Shown piece after piece: positions 34,641-44,685 of a stretch of DNA of 64,000 nucleotides. The stretch lies in the NCBI RefSeq assembly GCF_018873765.1, contig NC_057924.1, positions 1,240,001-1,304,000 of the forward strand, written 5' to 3'. The stretch's first letter is position 1, and each line of letters begins with the position of its first letter. Below the pieces are notes generated by a model. The model was not told where the DNA came from and ran no database searches. It saw only the letters and a list, made by a program, of their open reading frames with translations. This DNA is from Telopea speciosissima. Its lineage: Eukaryota; Streptophyta; Magnoliopsida; Proteales; Proteaceae. The position numbers were made by a program, and so were the translations under genes.

Positions 34641-36773
34641 TCAGTCATGAATGCGGAAATTCAACCTTCTAAGCCAGATAGAGTGAACGATCATGTGGAA
34701 GACATCATACCTCTTGGGAGGATCATTCACCACGAAATGCCTCTGTACTTGCTTCACCTTCTCCTGCATTCTCAGATATCGATCCTCAGGAATACCCAGT
34801 AATATCTTCTTAAGATTAGGGATTTCATTCACCGAAACCTGGATAGAGAACGAATTTCAGTTCAGAACATCGCTGAACGGTAACACGTAATTCTGTGAAA
34901 TCAAAACCGGCACACACTCTGCGTAGATAGCCTCCACGATCCTTGGGCTCGCAACTTCATGTCCACTCGGGCAGATGCAAAACTTGCTCTTGTTCATCAT
35001 ATCATGGTAAGATACTCCTTTTGGTAAGCTTTCGTAAACTCTCACATCTTCATCTTTTTCTTTCCAGTGTTTTAGCAGTGCTGGCCTTATACGCCCATGG
35101 AGAGGACCGGCAAAGAATGCCAGAATTGGACGAGAAGATGGTGGAGGGTCTCCGATAATACCTTTGATTTCCCCAGTTTTCAGATTTATTTCAGGAAACG
35201 ATGCGTCCTTTCTAGGGTTAAATCGTTCTGAGGTATTCGCATTACAGAGAACCCTAATCGAATTGAAGTAAAGCTGATGAACATACCATGTTGCTCTTGG
35301 CCCCTTCACATAAAAGAATCAGAATCATCAAAAGTTCCATTTTTTAATAGTTTCAGTTGAAATTGAAGAAGATACGAAGGTGAATTTTATCGTAACTTAC
35401 CCAATCATGGCAAGAAAGCATGAAATGATCCGCTCCCTTGCTCCGATTCCAGTAAGGATATTTCTCAGAGACGATCCGAACATAATCTACGACGGTACGT
35501 TCAAGGACGGCTTTATCACTGATTAAGGGGTCGAAGAGATGTTTGATGATCATAACGACGCTGAAGGGAAGAAAATAGACATGGGCTTCACCAGCGACTC
35601 GGGTGCGAAATTTGGTATCGAGCTCCATCAAGTGAATGAACAGTCCTTCCATGGAGTATATGTCCTTGCAGGGACCATCATGGAATATTGGAGGTTCACC
35701 TTCCTCATACACGTAGATTCTGAAAAGCTTTTCCATTGACAGATAACTCCTACACGATACAAATTATATGAACACCAATAAGAAATAGCTCAGTGGGCAC
35801 ACAGACAGAGGAGAGAGAGCATTTCTAGATAAACCTGCATGTGATTCTGAGTTACCCAAAATGGAATTAATATAAGGAAAGAATCCAGATTCCAGAATAA
35901 TAGAAGGGGAAGAAGAAGCAGAAGAAGAGATTTTTTGTTTTTCTTTTCTGTTTCTTTTGCTAATACCGATGTATCGTCGGTGCACTGGTTTGGTTTAAAC
36001 ACTCATAAATGCAAAGCAGAGCCATTGCTCAGTACATCACATTGGTATTTCAACTCCCAACTGGGGCTGAACCAAGAACCAAGAACCGAGTCAACCACAT
36101 TGATCACTTAGTACTTAATTTCTATGTATCTTATAATGGGTTCTTTGATTCTTGTATTCCGTGTTAGGAGTTTAGATCATGGAGATAGACTATAGCAATT
36201 ATCAGAGTTCTTTGGTGAAAAAGGAAACAAATTGGTTAACTCAATCTAAATGGCAGATATCTTGTCTTATCATTACCGGTGAAATACGAAAGGGTTCCAA
36301 TAAATGTTGCCATCAGGGATGTAATCTGGATCTTGATGAGGTGATGATGTATTGCCAGACAAAACAGCTTCTTTAATGGAAGCTCGAGCGCCTGCAAGAC
36401 CTGCTTCAAGCTTCTCTACTTTGCTATCTGTCCCAGACCTCACACCGACCACATCTGAAACTTCTAATACGTCTTGCTTTCTTCTTCTATCCTCTGTTGA
36501 AAAGGAAAAAACAGAGTCTTGACCCTTGAAAACTAGATTTATGTCATTGCCAAACCACAGAAACAAAGAAAAAATGTTTAAGGAAGAACATACCCATTGA
36601 ACACCATTCCATCCCCACTGAGAAGATGACAAAGATACCCAAGACTAACTCTGAGAACCCACTGTAAATACAACTACGGGAAGCAGAACCAGAGGAGCTA
36701 AAACTAAAACAAGGGTATATAAAGAAGAAGAAGAAGAAGAAGAAGAGGAAGGGGCTTTGTTAGGATGCCTCAT
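34641..36773 (-). pseudogene. Exostosin-family paralogue with two in-frame stop codons
   Basis: Same four-exon plan as the gene at 22480-25014: exon 1 36773-36594, exon 2 36491-36277, exon 3 35749-35401, exon 4 35303-34641. Splice sites and phases agree and the frame holds to the end (469 codons). Two nonsense codons lie in that frame. TAG at 36645-36647 follows the N-terminal membrane helix. TGA at 34857-34859 replaces the Trp of DVLNW, where the first copy has TGG. Everything between is well kept (VYEEGEPPIFHDGPC, GADHFMLSCHDWGP, CPSGHEVASPRIVEAIYAEC, PPKRYDVFHM). Start codon context MRHP matches MRHS of copy 1. The N-terminal Ser run is a (TCT)n repeat. Most likely a young pseudogene. Sequence error or a shortened product remain possible. 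Confidence 0.8.
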
Positions 36774-38260
36774 ATCACTCTTTTATTGTTCTTGACTGAT
36801 GTCTGAATCTGAAGAGAAGTGGTTATCGTTCGACTACATTTGCTAAGCAAGTGGGGAAGAATTGCAAAGAACTCTGTTCTTATATTTCTAGTGAGAAATC
36901 AATTTTAAGTATGGACACACGATAGCACTCTGTCGTTGACGAAATCTTGTAATGAGAGGTCTACGAGGTTTTCTAGTTTTAATGAATAAAAAGAAGTCTT
37001 TCTACCAAACTAGATTGAACGAATCTTATTATCCATTAATGAAGATGTTTTATAATACTGTTATGTTGAAAGTTACTTGGACTCTAGGCGGACTTGGCTC
37101 CTGTCCAGCACTCTACTCGGGCTGCACATGCAGTGTCGGACAGAGTGAGGCGTGAAAAGACCGTCTCACCTCTACCCAAGCAAGGGTGAAGCGATCTTTT
37201 CACACCTCACTCTATCCGGTACTGCACATGCAGCCCGGGCAGGATGCTGAACGGGATCTTTTTGGGACTCTAGGCCGGGCCAAAAAAATCCGAGACTGTC
37301 CAAGGCCTACCCAAAGAGCATTCCAACTTGTTCAAAAAATTCTGGGCTTGGCCTCTCAATTACACGGTTAGTGTAGACAAGTTTGTTTCCACGGTTAGGA
37401 CTCAATTGTACATGCCAAATTTGAATTATATACCCTCATAGTGTCCAATTAAAGAGTGTCAATCGGTCAATTTGGTTCGGTTTTGGTGGAGCTGAATCGG
37501 TTTTGATCATTTAATAGGGCAACCTGAAACTTAACCATTAAGAAGTCTTCAATTTTGGTCTGGCTTCTTATCAGATTTTTTGTTATGGATTCGTAATTGG
37601 CCGGTTACTATCGGATTTGGATTTGATACGATCCGATTTTGAGTTTGCATGTCCTATTTTCTATGACTGATGAATTTGGTAGTCCCGGATTGGTTTCTAC
37701 TGGTTCCATAAAACCTCAAGCTGAAGACAAACTGTTAAAGGTCTCGTTGGATTCAGTCTAGACTGAACCGATCTTTATTTGTCAGCTCGACCAACTCGGA
37801 CTGAACTTTGAGACCCTTAATATATCCATGAACCCTATCTATACTCTTAAATTTCCGTTGTTTTATGCTACCATGCAAACTCTTCCAACCATGGTTTGAG
37901 GTATCGGTATCAGATTCACCATATCGGCAATCCATTTTGCTATTAGCACAAGCCAATCCAGTATCGATATGATCAGCATAGGCCAACCAGTCTACAAAGG
38001 TAAAATGTCAACAAAAACTCGATTTGTTAGGAAAATCAGGGCAAAACTTTATGATACAAGCTGATTTATGTCCATCTAAGATTGTCGATACCCGATCCAA
38101 TATCGTACACTAAGTTAAATTTGAAACTCAAATTCAATCATATATACCATCTAACCATCCCATGCATATCCATGCACGAGTCCATGTACCATTCTATAGT
38201 CCCAAATTTTCATTGGTCATTTTAGCAAGGGATTGGCTATCTATATTTCATCTGAAACTT
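36774..38260. other. Intergenic, transposon fragments only
   Basis: Upstream side of the damaged exostosin copy, then a foldback at 37090-37264 (listed), a probable hAT-like remnant at about 37452-37818 (AAAGAGTGTCAATCGG at one end, AGACCCTTAAT at the other) and GTATCGATATC-type repeats near 37890-38110. No gene supported. Confidence 0.4.
37090..37264. mobile_element. Foldback MITE with 11-bp flanking repeat
   Basis: Arms share GGGCTGCACATGCAGT and GGCGTGAAAAGA / TCTTTTCACACC in inverted orientation. GGACTCTAGGC is repeated exactly at 37079-37089 and 37265-37275 and is read as the target duplication (9-11 bp). Confidence 0.8.
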
Positions 38261-38425
38261 GGGATCTTTGTCCCCTCTAGTTTCTTGCCCGGGCCAGTTC
38301 CCCCAGTGCCTATAATAAAGGGGGGCGTAATGACAACACTACCCGCCCAGGTGGGATCCACCCTTTCTTATTATAAGCACTAGGGGGAACTGGGCCGGAC
38401 AACGAACTGGAGGGGATAATTTTCC
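38261..38425. mobile_element. Foldback MITE with 9-bp target duplication
   Basis: Inverted arms (GGGATCTTTGTCCCCTC against GAGGGGATAATTTTCC, and CCGGGCCAGTTCCCC against its reverse) enclose a short centre. CTGAAACTT flanks both sides exactly (38252-38260 and 38426-38434). Confidence 0.88.
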
Positions 38426-38651
38426 CTGAAACTTGACTAAACAATTCATTGAGGATAAAGTTCCAATCCAGTTCCTCTGCACGTACGTGCAGGGGCACAT
38501 GCACATATATGTGAGAGGTAATCACCTGTCCCATTTTTGCCATTTACAAGGGGAGGAGGGGTTATTATGAGGGGGAAAAAAAAGCGACAAGTGGTTGCTT
38601 CACACATGTACGTTTCACCTGCACGTACATGGAGATGATCCATATTTTTTT

Positions 38652-40266
38652 GGGTAATTTACACATACCACCCCTGAGGTTTGATGAAAGGATAATTTTA
38701 CCCCCTAGTTTTGAAAAATTCTGCGTACCCCCCTGAGGTTTGCAAACAGTAACAAATAAGCCCATTCCGTCAGTTTATGACTAACACCGTTAAAAATACG
38801 ATGTGAATTGTCAAAATTGCTCTTGCAAGAAACAAAAAAAAAAAAACCTGCAACTCATCTTACCCAAATCGATTGGGGAAGATGAGTTGCAAGTATCCAA
38901 ATACTCACAAAGCATACAGTGATCACATTCCCATATTCAGAAACAATTTGGTTCATCCCAATCAAGGCCATTCGATACACAAGAACTCCATTGAAGTAAA
39001 AAATAAAAAAAAATTGGAAAACAGCAAGAGAAACAAACAATAAGTATGGCCGATTCAATCCAAAATTCAGATTCCAAAGTCTCAGATGGGCTCAATCAAA
39101 GAAAGAGCAAAAACCCATATGTCGTTCAATAATGAATTAATTTAGGTCTCATTCTCCAGTTCTTCGTCTCTTCTGCAACAAACTCTTTCCAATCTCGAAA
39201 GAAAGAAAAGCGTCGAGGCAAGCATATTGAACTTGATCGTATGTGAGCCACTCTGCATCCCATCTACTCATCGTTACCTTCTCGGGCTTCCCTATTTCTT
39301 TTCCAAGTACCTCTCTTGTTAGCTCTTTCAACCCAGAACTCCTAAGCTTCGGCATACTCAACCTCTTTGCAGCCAAGGAACGAAGATCCAGATTGTTCAA
39401 GACATTCAATTCGTGATCCTCCAATAGCCTCTCGACATCCTCCTCGATTCCTACTCCAACAAACTTCAAATTCGGGTTTTTCAAGAAATCGATGAGAGAA
39501 TTGGGTATGTGATCTGCGTAAAGGAGTTGAAATACCAGACAAGTGCGTTCCACGCAAAGCTGTAAAATGGCAACCTTGTACTCAACACTGCGGCTGAAAC
39601 TTGGATGCCATTCGACATCAAGACCCACGACGAGCTGCTTGTGATCGTTCCAATGTTGAAGTATCCAGTTTGAGCAACTATTATTCTCCTCATGATTCCC
39701 CAGAAGAAAGCCCAACTCATCTTCCCCTTTTTCAAACCCTAAAAGATTTGGGGAAGATGAGGGGAAATCGAATTGCAACCTCTAGAACCGTCTCAAACAG
39801 CTTGAAATCTCCATATTTGGTGTCGCTTAGGTCTGCTGGAACGATCCAAAACACCACATCTCTAGAAATCAAGTGGTCTTTGGACTACAGATTTCTGAAA
39901 TTGAAATCAACGGTAACTGCAGGCTTAGCTTCAATTTTGGTAGGTTGTAGATGTTGCTAGAAATTGGGTTTTGATTTGGGATTTTTTCCCAATTTGAAAC
40001 CCTAAATTCCTTAAGGGTTGAAAGGGTTTTGAAACCTACAACTCATCTTCCCCAATCGATTTGGGGAAGATGAGTTTTTTTTTCCTTTTTTTGCAAGGGT
40101 AATTTTGTCAGTTCACCTCTTATTTTTAACACTGTTAGTCATAAACTGACAGAATGAGCTTATTTGTTACTGTTTGCAAACCTAAGGGGGTACGCAGAAT
40201 TTTTCAAAACTGGGGGGTAAAATTATCCTTTCGTCAAACCTCAAAGGTGGTATGTGTAAATTACCC
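38652..40266. mobile_element. Long-TIR (Mutator-like) element enclosing an exonuclease ORF
   Basis: Left end 38652-38893 and right end 40028-40266 are inverted copies, each about 240 bp and roughly 90 per cent identical by eye, both opening GGGTAATTTACACATACCAC. The inner end of each carries a hairpin: CATCTT(A/C)CCCAA, ATCGATT, then GGGGAAGATGAG. The outer flanks are T-rich (9-mers TATTTTTTT and TTTTTTTTT), so an 8-of-9 target duplication is compatible. The 1.6-kb body has no transposase. It holds a minus-strand ORF with a complete 3'-5' exonuclease domain (39149-39778). This is the arrangement of a Pack-MULE: a non-autonomous Mutator-like element carrying a host gene. Confidence 0.8.
39149..39778 (-). 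CDS. 3'-5' exonuclease (WRN-like DnaQ fold) ORF lacking an ATG
   Basis: 209 open codons with the three exonuclease motifs: Exo I Asp54-x-Glu56 in VVGLDVEWHPS, Exo II Asp114 in FVGVGIEEDV, and Exo III Tyr185...Asp189 in VQYACLDAF. Plants have a family of small, often intronless, Werner-like exonucleases of about this length. The frame opens at a TTG codon. The nearest in-frame ATG (39814-39812) is separated from it by TAG (39784-39782). The gene therefore lost its start, uses an upstream spliced exon or non-ATG start, or is a captured fragment. Its first codons (SSSPNL) are written by CATCTTCCCCAAATC, the motif in the element's terminal hairpins. Intact catalytic residues over the whole length argue for recent function. 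Confidence 0.6.
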   Translation of the reverse strand: MQFDFPSSSPNLLGFEKGEDELGFLLGNHEENNSCSNWILQHWNDHKQLVVGLDVEWHPSFSRSVEYKVAILQLCVERTCLVFQLLYADHIPNSLIDFLKNPNLKFVGVGIEEDVERLLEDHELNVLNNLDLRSLAAKRLSMPKLRSSGLKELTREVLGKEIGKPEKVTMSRWDAEWLTYDQVQYACLDAFLSFEIGKSLLQKRRRTGE

Positions 40267-41290
40267 TTTTTTTTTTTTTTTTATGAAAGTGGAATCACAC
40301 AAACCACGCACCAATCCCAAAAGGTTAACCGTAGAGATGATCCATTTATCATTACCTATTGTAGGAGAAGCAGTTAAAGATGTTAATTGGATTTGAAATT
40401 TGACACTCACATACGATTTACCCCAAAAAAATCGTGCAGTATTAAGTCCAGTGGCTACAAGAGAGAGCGCTATCGAGTTAGATAAGAGTTAGACCCTGCA
40501 AACGCTAGCCAAAATTCGTGGACATAATCCCTTGGGTCCCAACCCAAGGTTCACAATCAAATTGAAACCATCCATGATGATCCAACTCAAATTGCAACCT
40601 TTCTAAATCCTGTTTTTGGCTATCTTTGGATTTCAAACTAAGAATGGCAGAGAAAGTTTCAGAGTTTGAGACATTAAGAAGAGCCATGATCTTGTAATAT
40701 TTGTTACTTGAGAATATGTTATGTGTCGATTTTTATTTAGGTGTAGTTCTTTGTGATTAGAGTTAGTTATTATTAATTTATTATTAATTATATGTATCTA
40801 CAGGATGGTGGTTATTTATTAAATGTAGCTATTAAAAGTGGGATAAGTTCAGAGAGATATTTTAGGAGTTAAGAGAAATTGTAGGAGTAGCGAAATGGGT
40901 AGTTAATATTAACCGTGTATTTATTGATGTATGAAGAAATAGAAAAAAATGAGAAAAATATTAATTAATTCTTAAGAGTTTATCTTGAGAGAGGATTGAC
41001 GACCTCCCAATTGCGCCAGGACGCCATTGCTTCGTCTATAAAACAAACTCTATCCCAAATTTATCTCTCTCTTCCTCTCTTTCTATCCTTACTATTTCTC
41101 TTTTATTTTATTTTATTTTCAGATTATCTTACACGTAACAGAATATGCATAATGAAGTGAGATCAAGGATACAAAACTATGAATTCAGTTTAGTTAAGGT
41201 CCATAAGGATAGGGAATTGAAGGAGGGGTGAAGAAGAAGAAGAAGAACAAATTTTCACTTGGGAGTGGATTACAGTAATATTAATTACTA
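40267..41290. other. Intergenic, no gene seen
   Basis: Poly-T at the transposon edge, AT-rich sequence, and the 3' flank of the aldolase gene. A 60-codon minus-strand frame (40505-40687) has no recognisable motif and is not called. Confidence 0.4.
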
Positions 41291-41295
41291 ATTAA

Positions 41296-42566
41296 TCAAT
41301 ACTTGTAACCCTTAACGTACAAACTCTCAGAAGCCAATTCTCCACCAGAACCACCGGAATACTTGCCAAGGGTAGCCTCAGAGTTAGACTTGCACCTTCC
41401 CAAGAATATCTCTTGAGCTTTGCTCACATTCTCCTTCTTGCCAGCCCATGTCTTGAGTGTGCTCTGCTGCAGAGCTCTCCCAAAGGAAAAGGACAGCGTC
41501 CATGGCTTCAATACTTCCAACTTGTTCATGGCGTTTAGATTCAGTGTTGCTTCCTCCTCACTCTGCCCTCCCGACAAGAGCACAATCCCCGGCACCGCCG
41601 GTGGCACTGTTCGACGTAATGCCGTAACCGTGTACTCTGCAATCACCTCCGCAGCCACCGGTGGAGTACTAAAATTAATGAACTAATAATATATGAAGCA
41701 AACCCAACAATATCTATAAACAGAGGAAATAAGTCAAACAGGTAGAGGATGGAAAATTCTCTCATTCACCTTGGGGCTATCAGAGCTAGGAATGACCATA
41801 TTGGGTTTAAGGAGAGTTCCTTCCAGAAGCACATGGTGATCGTTAAGCGCTTTATAAACAGCGGCCAATACAGTCTCGGTGACGGCGGCGCATTTCATGA
41901 TGTGGTGGTTGCCATCGGTGAGAATCTCCGGTTCAACAATGGGGACAAGCCCGTTCTCTTGGCAGATGATGGCATAACGAGCTAAGCCCTGAGCGTTCTG
42001 TTGGATAGACAGCTCGGATGGTTCTGTGGGACCAATCTTAAGGACGGCACGCCACTTGGCAAAACGGGCACCAGCCTTGTAGTATTGCTGGCAACGAATG
42101 GCAAGGGAGTCGAAACCTTGGGTAGTGGTCTCACCGTTGGTGCCAGCGATGTCGACGGTGCCCTTATCGACTTTGATTCCAGGGACAATGTTGTTCTCTT
42201 GGAGGACATCCACGAAGGGCTTCCCATCGGTGGTCTTTTGGTAGAGTGTCTCTTCGAAAAGAATGACACCAGAGAGGTAAGCAAGGGCGTTGGGAGAGGT
42301 GAAGAGAAGCTCTCGAAGGGCTTGTCTGTTGGACTCTATATTTTCAACGTTAATGCTAGAGAGTCGCTTGCCAATGGTTCCTGTGCTCTCGTCTGCAGCA
42401 AGAATGCTCTTCCCTGGTGTTGCTATGTACTTGGCATTCTTTATCAACTCGTCTGAGAAGTTAATTACCAAAAAAACCCAATTAATTAAGCTCTTTAAAT
42501 GAATGGTTATGTATGGAATATGGGTAGAATTTTAATACCTGCGTACTTTCCTATGAAGGCCGACAT
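41296..42566 (-). CDS. FBA: Fructose-bisphosphate aldolase, cytosolic class I
   Basis: Cleaves fructose 1,6-bisphosphate in glycolysis and makes it in gluconeogenesis. Exon 1 42566-42539 encodes MSAFIGKYA without a transit peptide, hence cytosolic. Exon 2 is 42452-41770, and exon 3 ends at TAA 41296. Schiff-base Lys225 lies in [49 protein letters not shown] and the C-terminal KGYKY, whose last Tyr is catalytic, are present. The exon 3 start is odd: after exon 2 (phase 0) the expected acceptor TTTTAG|TACTCC is out of frame. In-frame choices are AG|GTG at 41646 (353 residues, four fewer family residues than usual) or AG|TTC at 41682 (365 residues, extra FINFS). The family norm is about 358. Expression is probable, but the junction needs transcript data. 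Confidence 0.88.
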
Positions 42567-42625
42567 CTCTAGCTCCTCGAGCTTTAGGGTGGAATTAATG
42601 GATAATCCTAATATGATATGGAAGT

Positions 42626-42627
<2 letters not shown>

Positions 42628-42662
<35 letters not shown>
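42628..42662. repeat. (GA)n microsatellite in the aldolase leader
   Basis: About 17 GA units, read as CT on the gene strand, lying between the likely TATA box and the aldolase ATG. CT-rich leaders are common in highly expressed plant genes. Confidence 0.85.
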
Positions 42663-42670
<8 letters not shown>

Positions 42671-42695
42671 GCGAAAACCAATATAAGCAGTAACC

Positions 42696-42705
42696 ATTAT
42701 ATATA
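42696..42705 (-). promoter_or_regulatory. Probable TATA box of the aldolase gene
   Basis: On the minus strand the sequence reads TATATATAAT, about 130 bases before the aldolase ATG and just upstream of the CT-rich leader. This position fits a core promoter. Confidence 0.55.
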
Positions 42706-42709
42706 GATC

Positions 42710-43295
42710 AGCAGTGGAGGAATATACCAAAAGGATCCTCAAGCAAGAATTGACACTTGTCACAGGATTAGCCCATGAAGAGTTAGCGTGATTGGATAGA
42801 GCAACGAGTGATAACCCTCACTGCCATGTCACTGCCAGCTGGTGCAAACCTGGACCTTTTTAAAAAAAAAAAAAATAATTCTCTCTCTTTTGACATAACT
42901 CAATTAACGATGAGGTTTGGTTGGCGTAGACTATAAACTATTTCTTAGGAACTTTCGATCGACCTTTTTGGATTCCCTCGTCGTAGCTGTTGTCTCACTT
43001 CATTGTTTGTTTTTTTAATTTAAAATTTCATAAATATGAACCATGCATGCAAAGTCCAAACTGTTGATTCAGAGTATGGGCTCTCCCTTCGTTTACAGCT
43101 CACATCGATCAGAGTGGCCATTGCTTGTTTATGTTCTGTCACAATGACTAGGAGTAACTAATAGGGGTAAAACGGTCATTCCTTATCTTGTTGTGTCTCA
43201 AAAACATGATTTTGTCAAGCAGCTCGACAATAGAGGATTCAAATTGTAACTAGTAAGATATGTTTCCTCCGATGTATTAACAAAATTTGCAAATT

Positions 43296-43330
<35 letters not shown>

Positions 43331-44680
43331 CTGGTCTATCCTTGCATAGTCATCGTACGAAGTTGCATGGGCTTATCATCTCTCTCCTTTCATCCACACT
43401 GTACGGGATTTGTGTACGAAGCAACAGTAGTAGTTTGTATCAATGACTATATATGTAGCAATTAAAGAAGTTATGTACGCACGAGTAGTTATTAGTATTG
43501 TAACTAGATGTCGTTAGCCAAACTGATTTGCAATTGTAACTATTAGAACTTTTGGAATTTCTAAAATATCTCTAAAAATGTGAGGTATTGCTTCATCACC
43601 CAAGGAGGGACAACATAAAGCCAAATCCACTATTTTTTTCGCCCATCTTTTCTTTTTATTTTCTTTATCATATCACATTTCTCCTACCATTTTTTTTCTT
43701 TCTTTTCTCTATTTCTCACCCTTGTTCCTATACATGCCAAAAGTTCTAGAACTTATGAAACGCATTAAATCAAACCTTTTAACCTATCTCATATTAGGGT
43801 GGTCCAATCTAACACCCATACAGTAAACCAGACCCCAAAAACCCCAAAACAGATAGAACACATTAAATCAAACCCTTTAACCTATCCCATACTAGGGTGG
43901 TCCGTCCAATCTAACGCCCATACACTAGACCGGGTACCATTAGGCACATAACCCTCCGTCCCTCCCTCCCTCCTACAAGCAACACTCTAATGCCACTGGC
44001 TGATCACTGATCGGATCAGAATTCAGAACCCACAACGATAAATCTCATATAGCAGTGTTTCTGTAACAAAACTGCGAAACTAAAATCATGCTCTGATATG
44101 TGCAAGCAAATGCAAAAAAGAAATCATCAACAGTAGGAAAGAAGACAACATTGACAATGCCCATTGAGAAACCAGGGGGATTTAACCAGCAATAGTTTTA
44201 CATACCAAAGGATGCTGAAGCTATGTGAGATACCCATGTAATTAAATATTAACAGTACACCAGGGGGTGAAGCATGTCAGGCCTCAGGGGTACACTTTTG
44301 CAAATTCATCTACCAAAAATATCCTGGAAAATGCTTTTTCCTAGACACTACTGGTATGCTGTACAATCTATATATTGAAGAGGGACTCAAGCTCATGTAG
44401 CATATGCACGATATGAAACCTGCAACCAAATATCCCTCAGCTTGTGTCTAAAGCTGGAAGGAGACAGAGATTTCAAATGTAGGTTCACTCAAATTTAAAA
44501 CTACAAAATTGACTGTCTCATTATTCCAGTTGGAATCCACCCTGGTTTCAATGTCAGAACTTGATACCTGTATAAGAGAATTAAAAGAAAGACCCAAAGC
44601 AGATTAGGCCTTGCTGGTATATTGATATGTACACACATACATATACCAAGAGACTTGGATTATTGTGCAGCACCTCTCAT
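42710..44680. other. Intergenic between aldolase and UKL3-like gene
   Basis: No gene seen. Contains a (TC)n run at about 43302-43328, a MITE right-end fragment near 43220-43250 related to the element at 6877, and a tandem duplication at 43761-43934. The region next to 44686 is 3' UTR of the uridine kinase-like gene. Confidence 0.45.
43761..43934. repeat. Two tandem units of 98 bp
   Basis: Units at 43761-43858 and 43859-43934 share CATTAAATCAAACC, TTTAACCTAT, TAGGGTGGTCC and CCAATCTAAC(A/G)CCCATACA with few changes. Confidence 0.8.
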
Positions 44681-44685
44681 TTGAG

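Noticed and set aside
42001..42456. 151-codon plus-strand frame in the aldolase region
   Set aside because: Antisense shadow of aldolase exon 2.
11194..42566. Glycolytic gene cluster (PFK and aldolase)
   Set aside because: The two genes are 27 kb apart on opposite strands with unrelated genes between them. Nothing indicates co-regulation.
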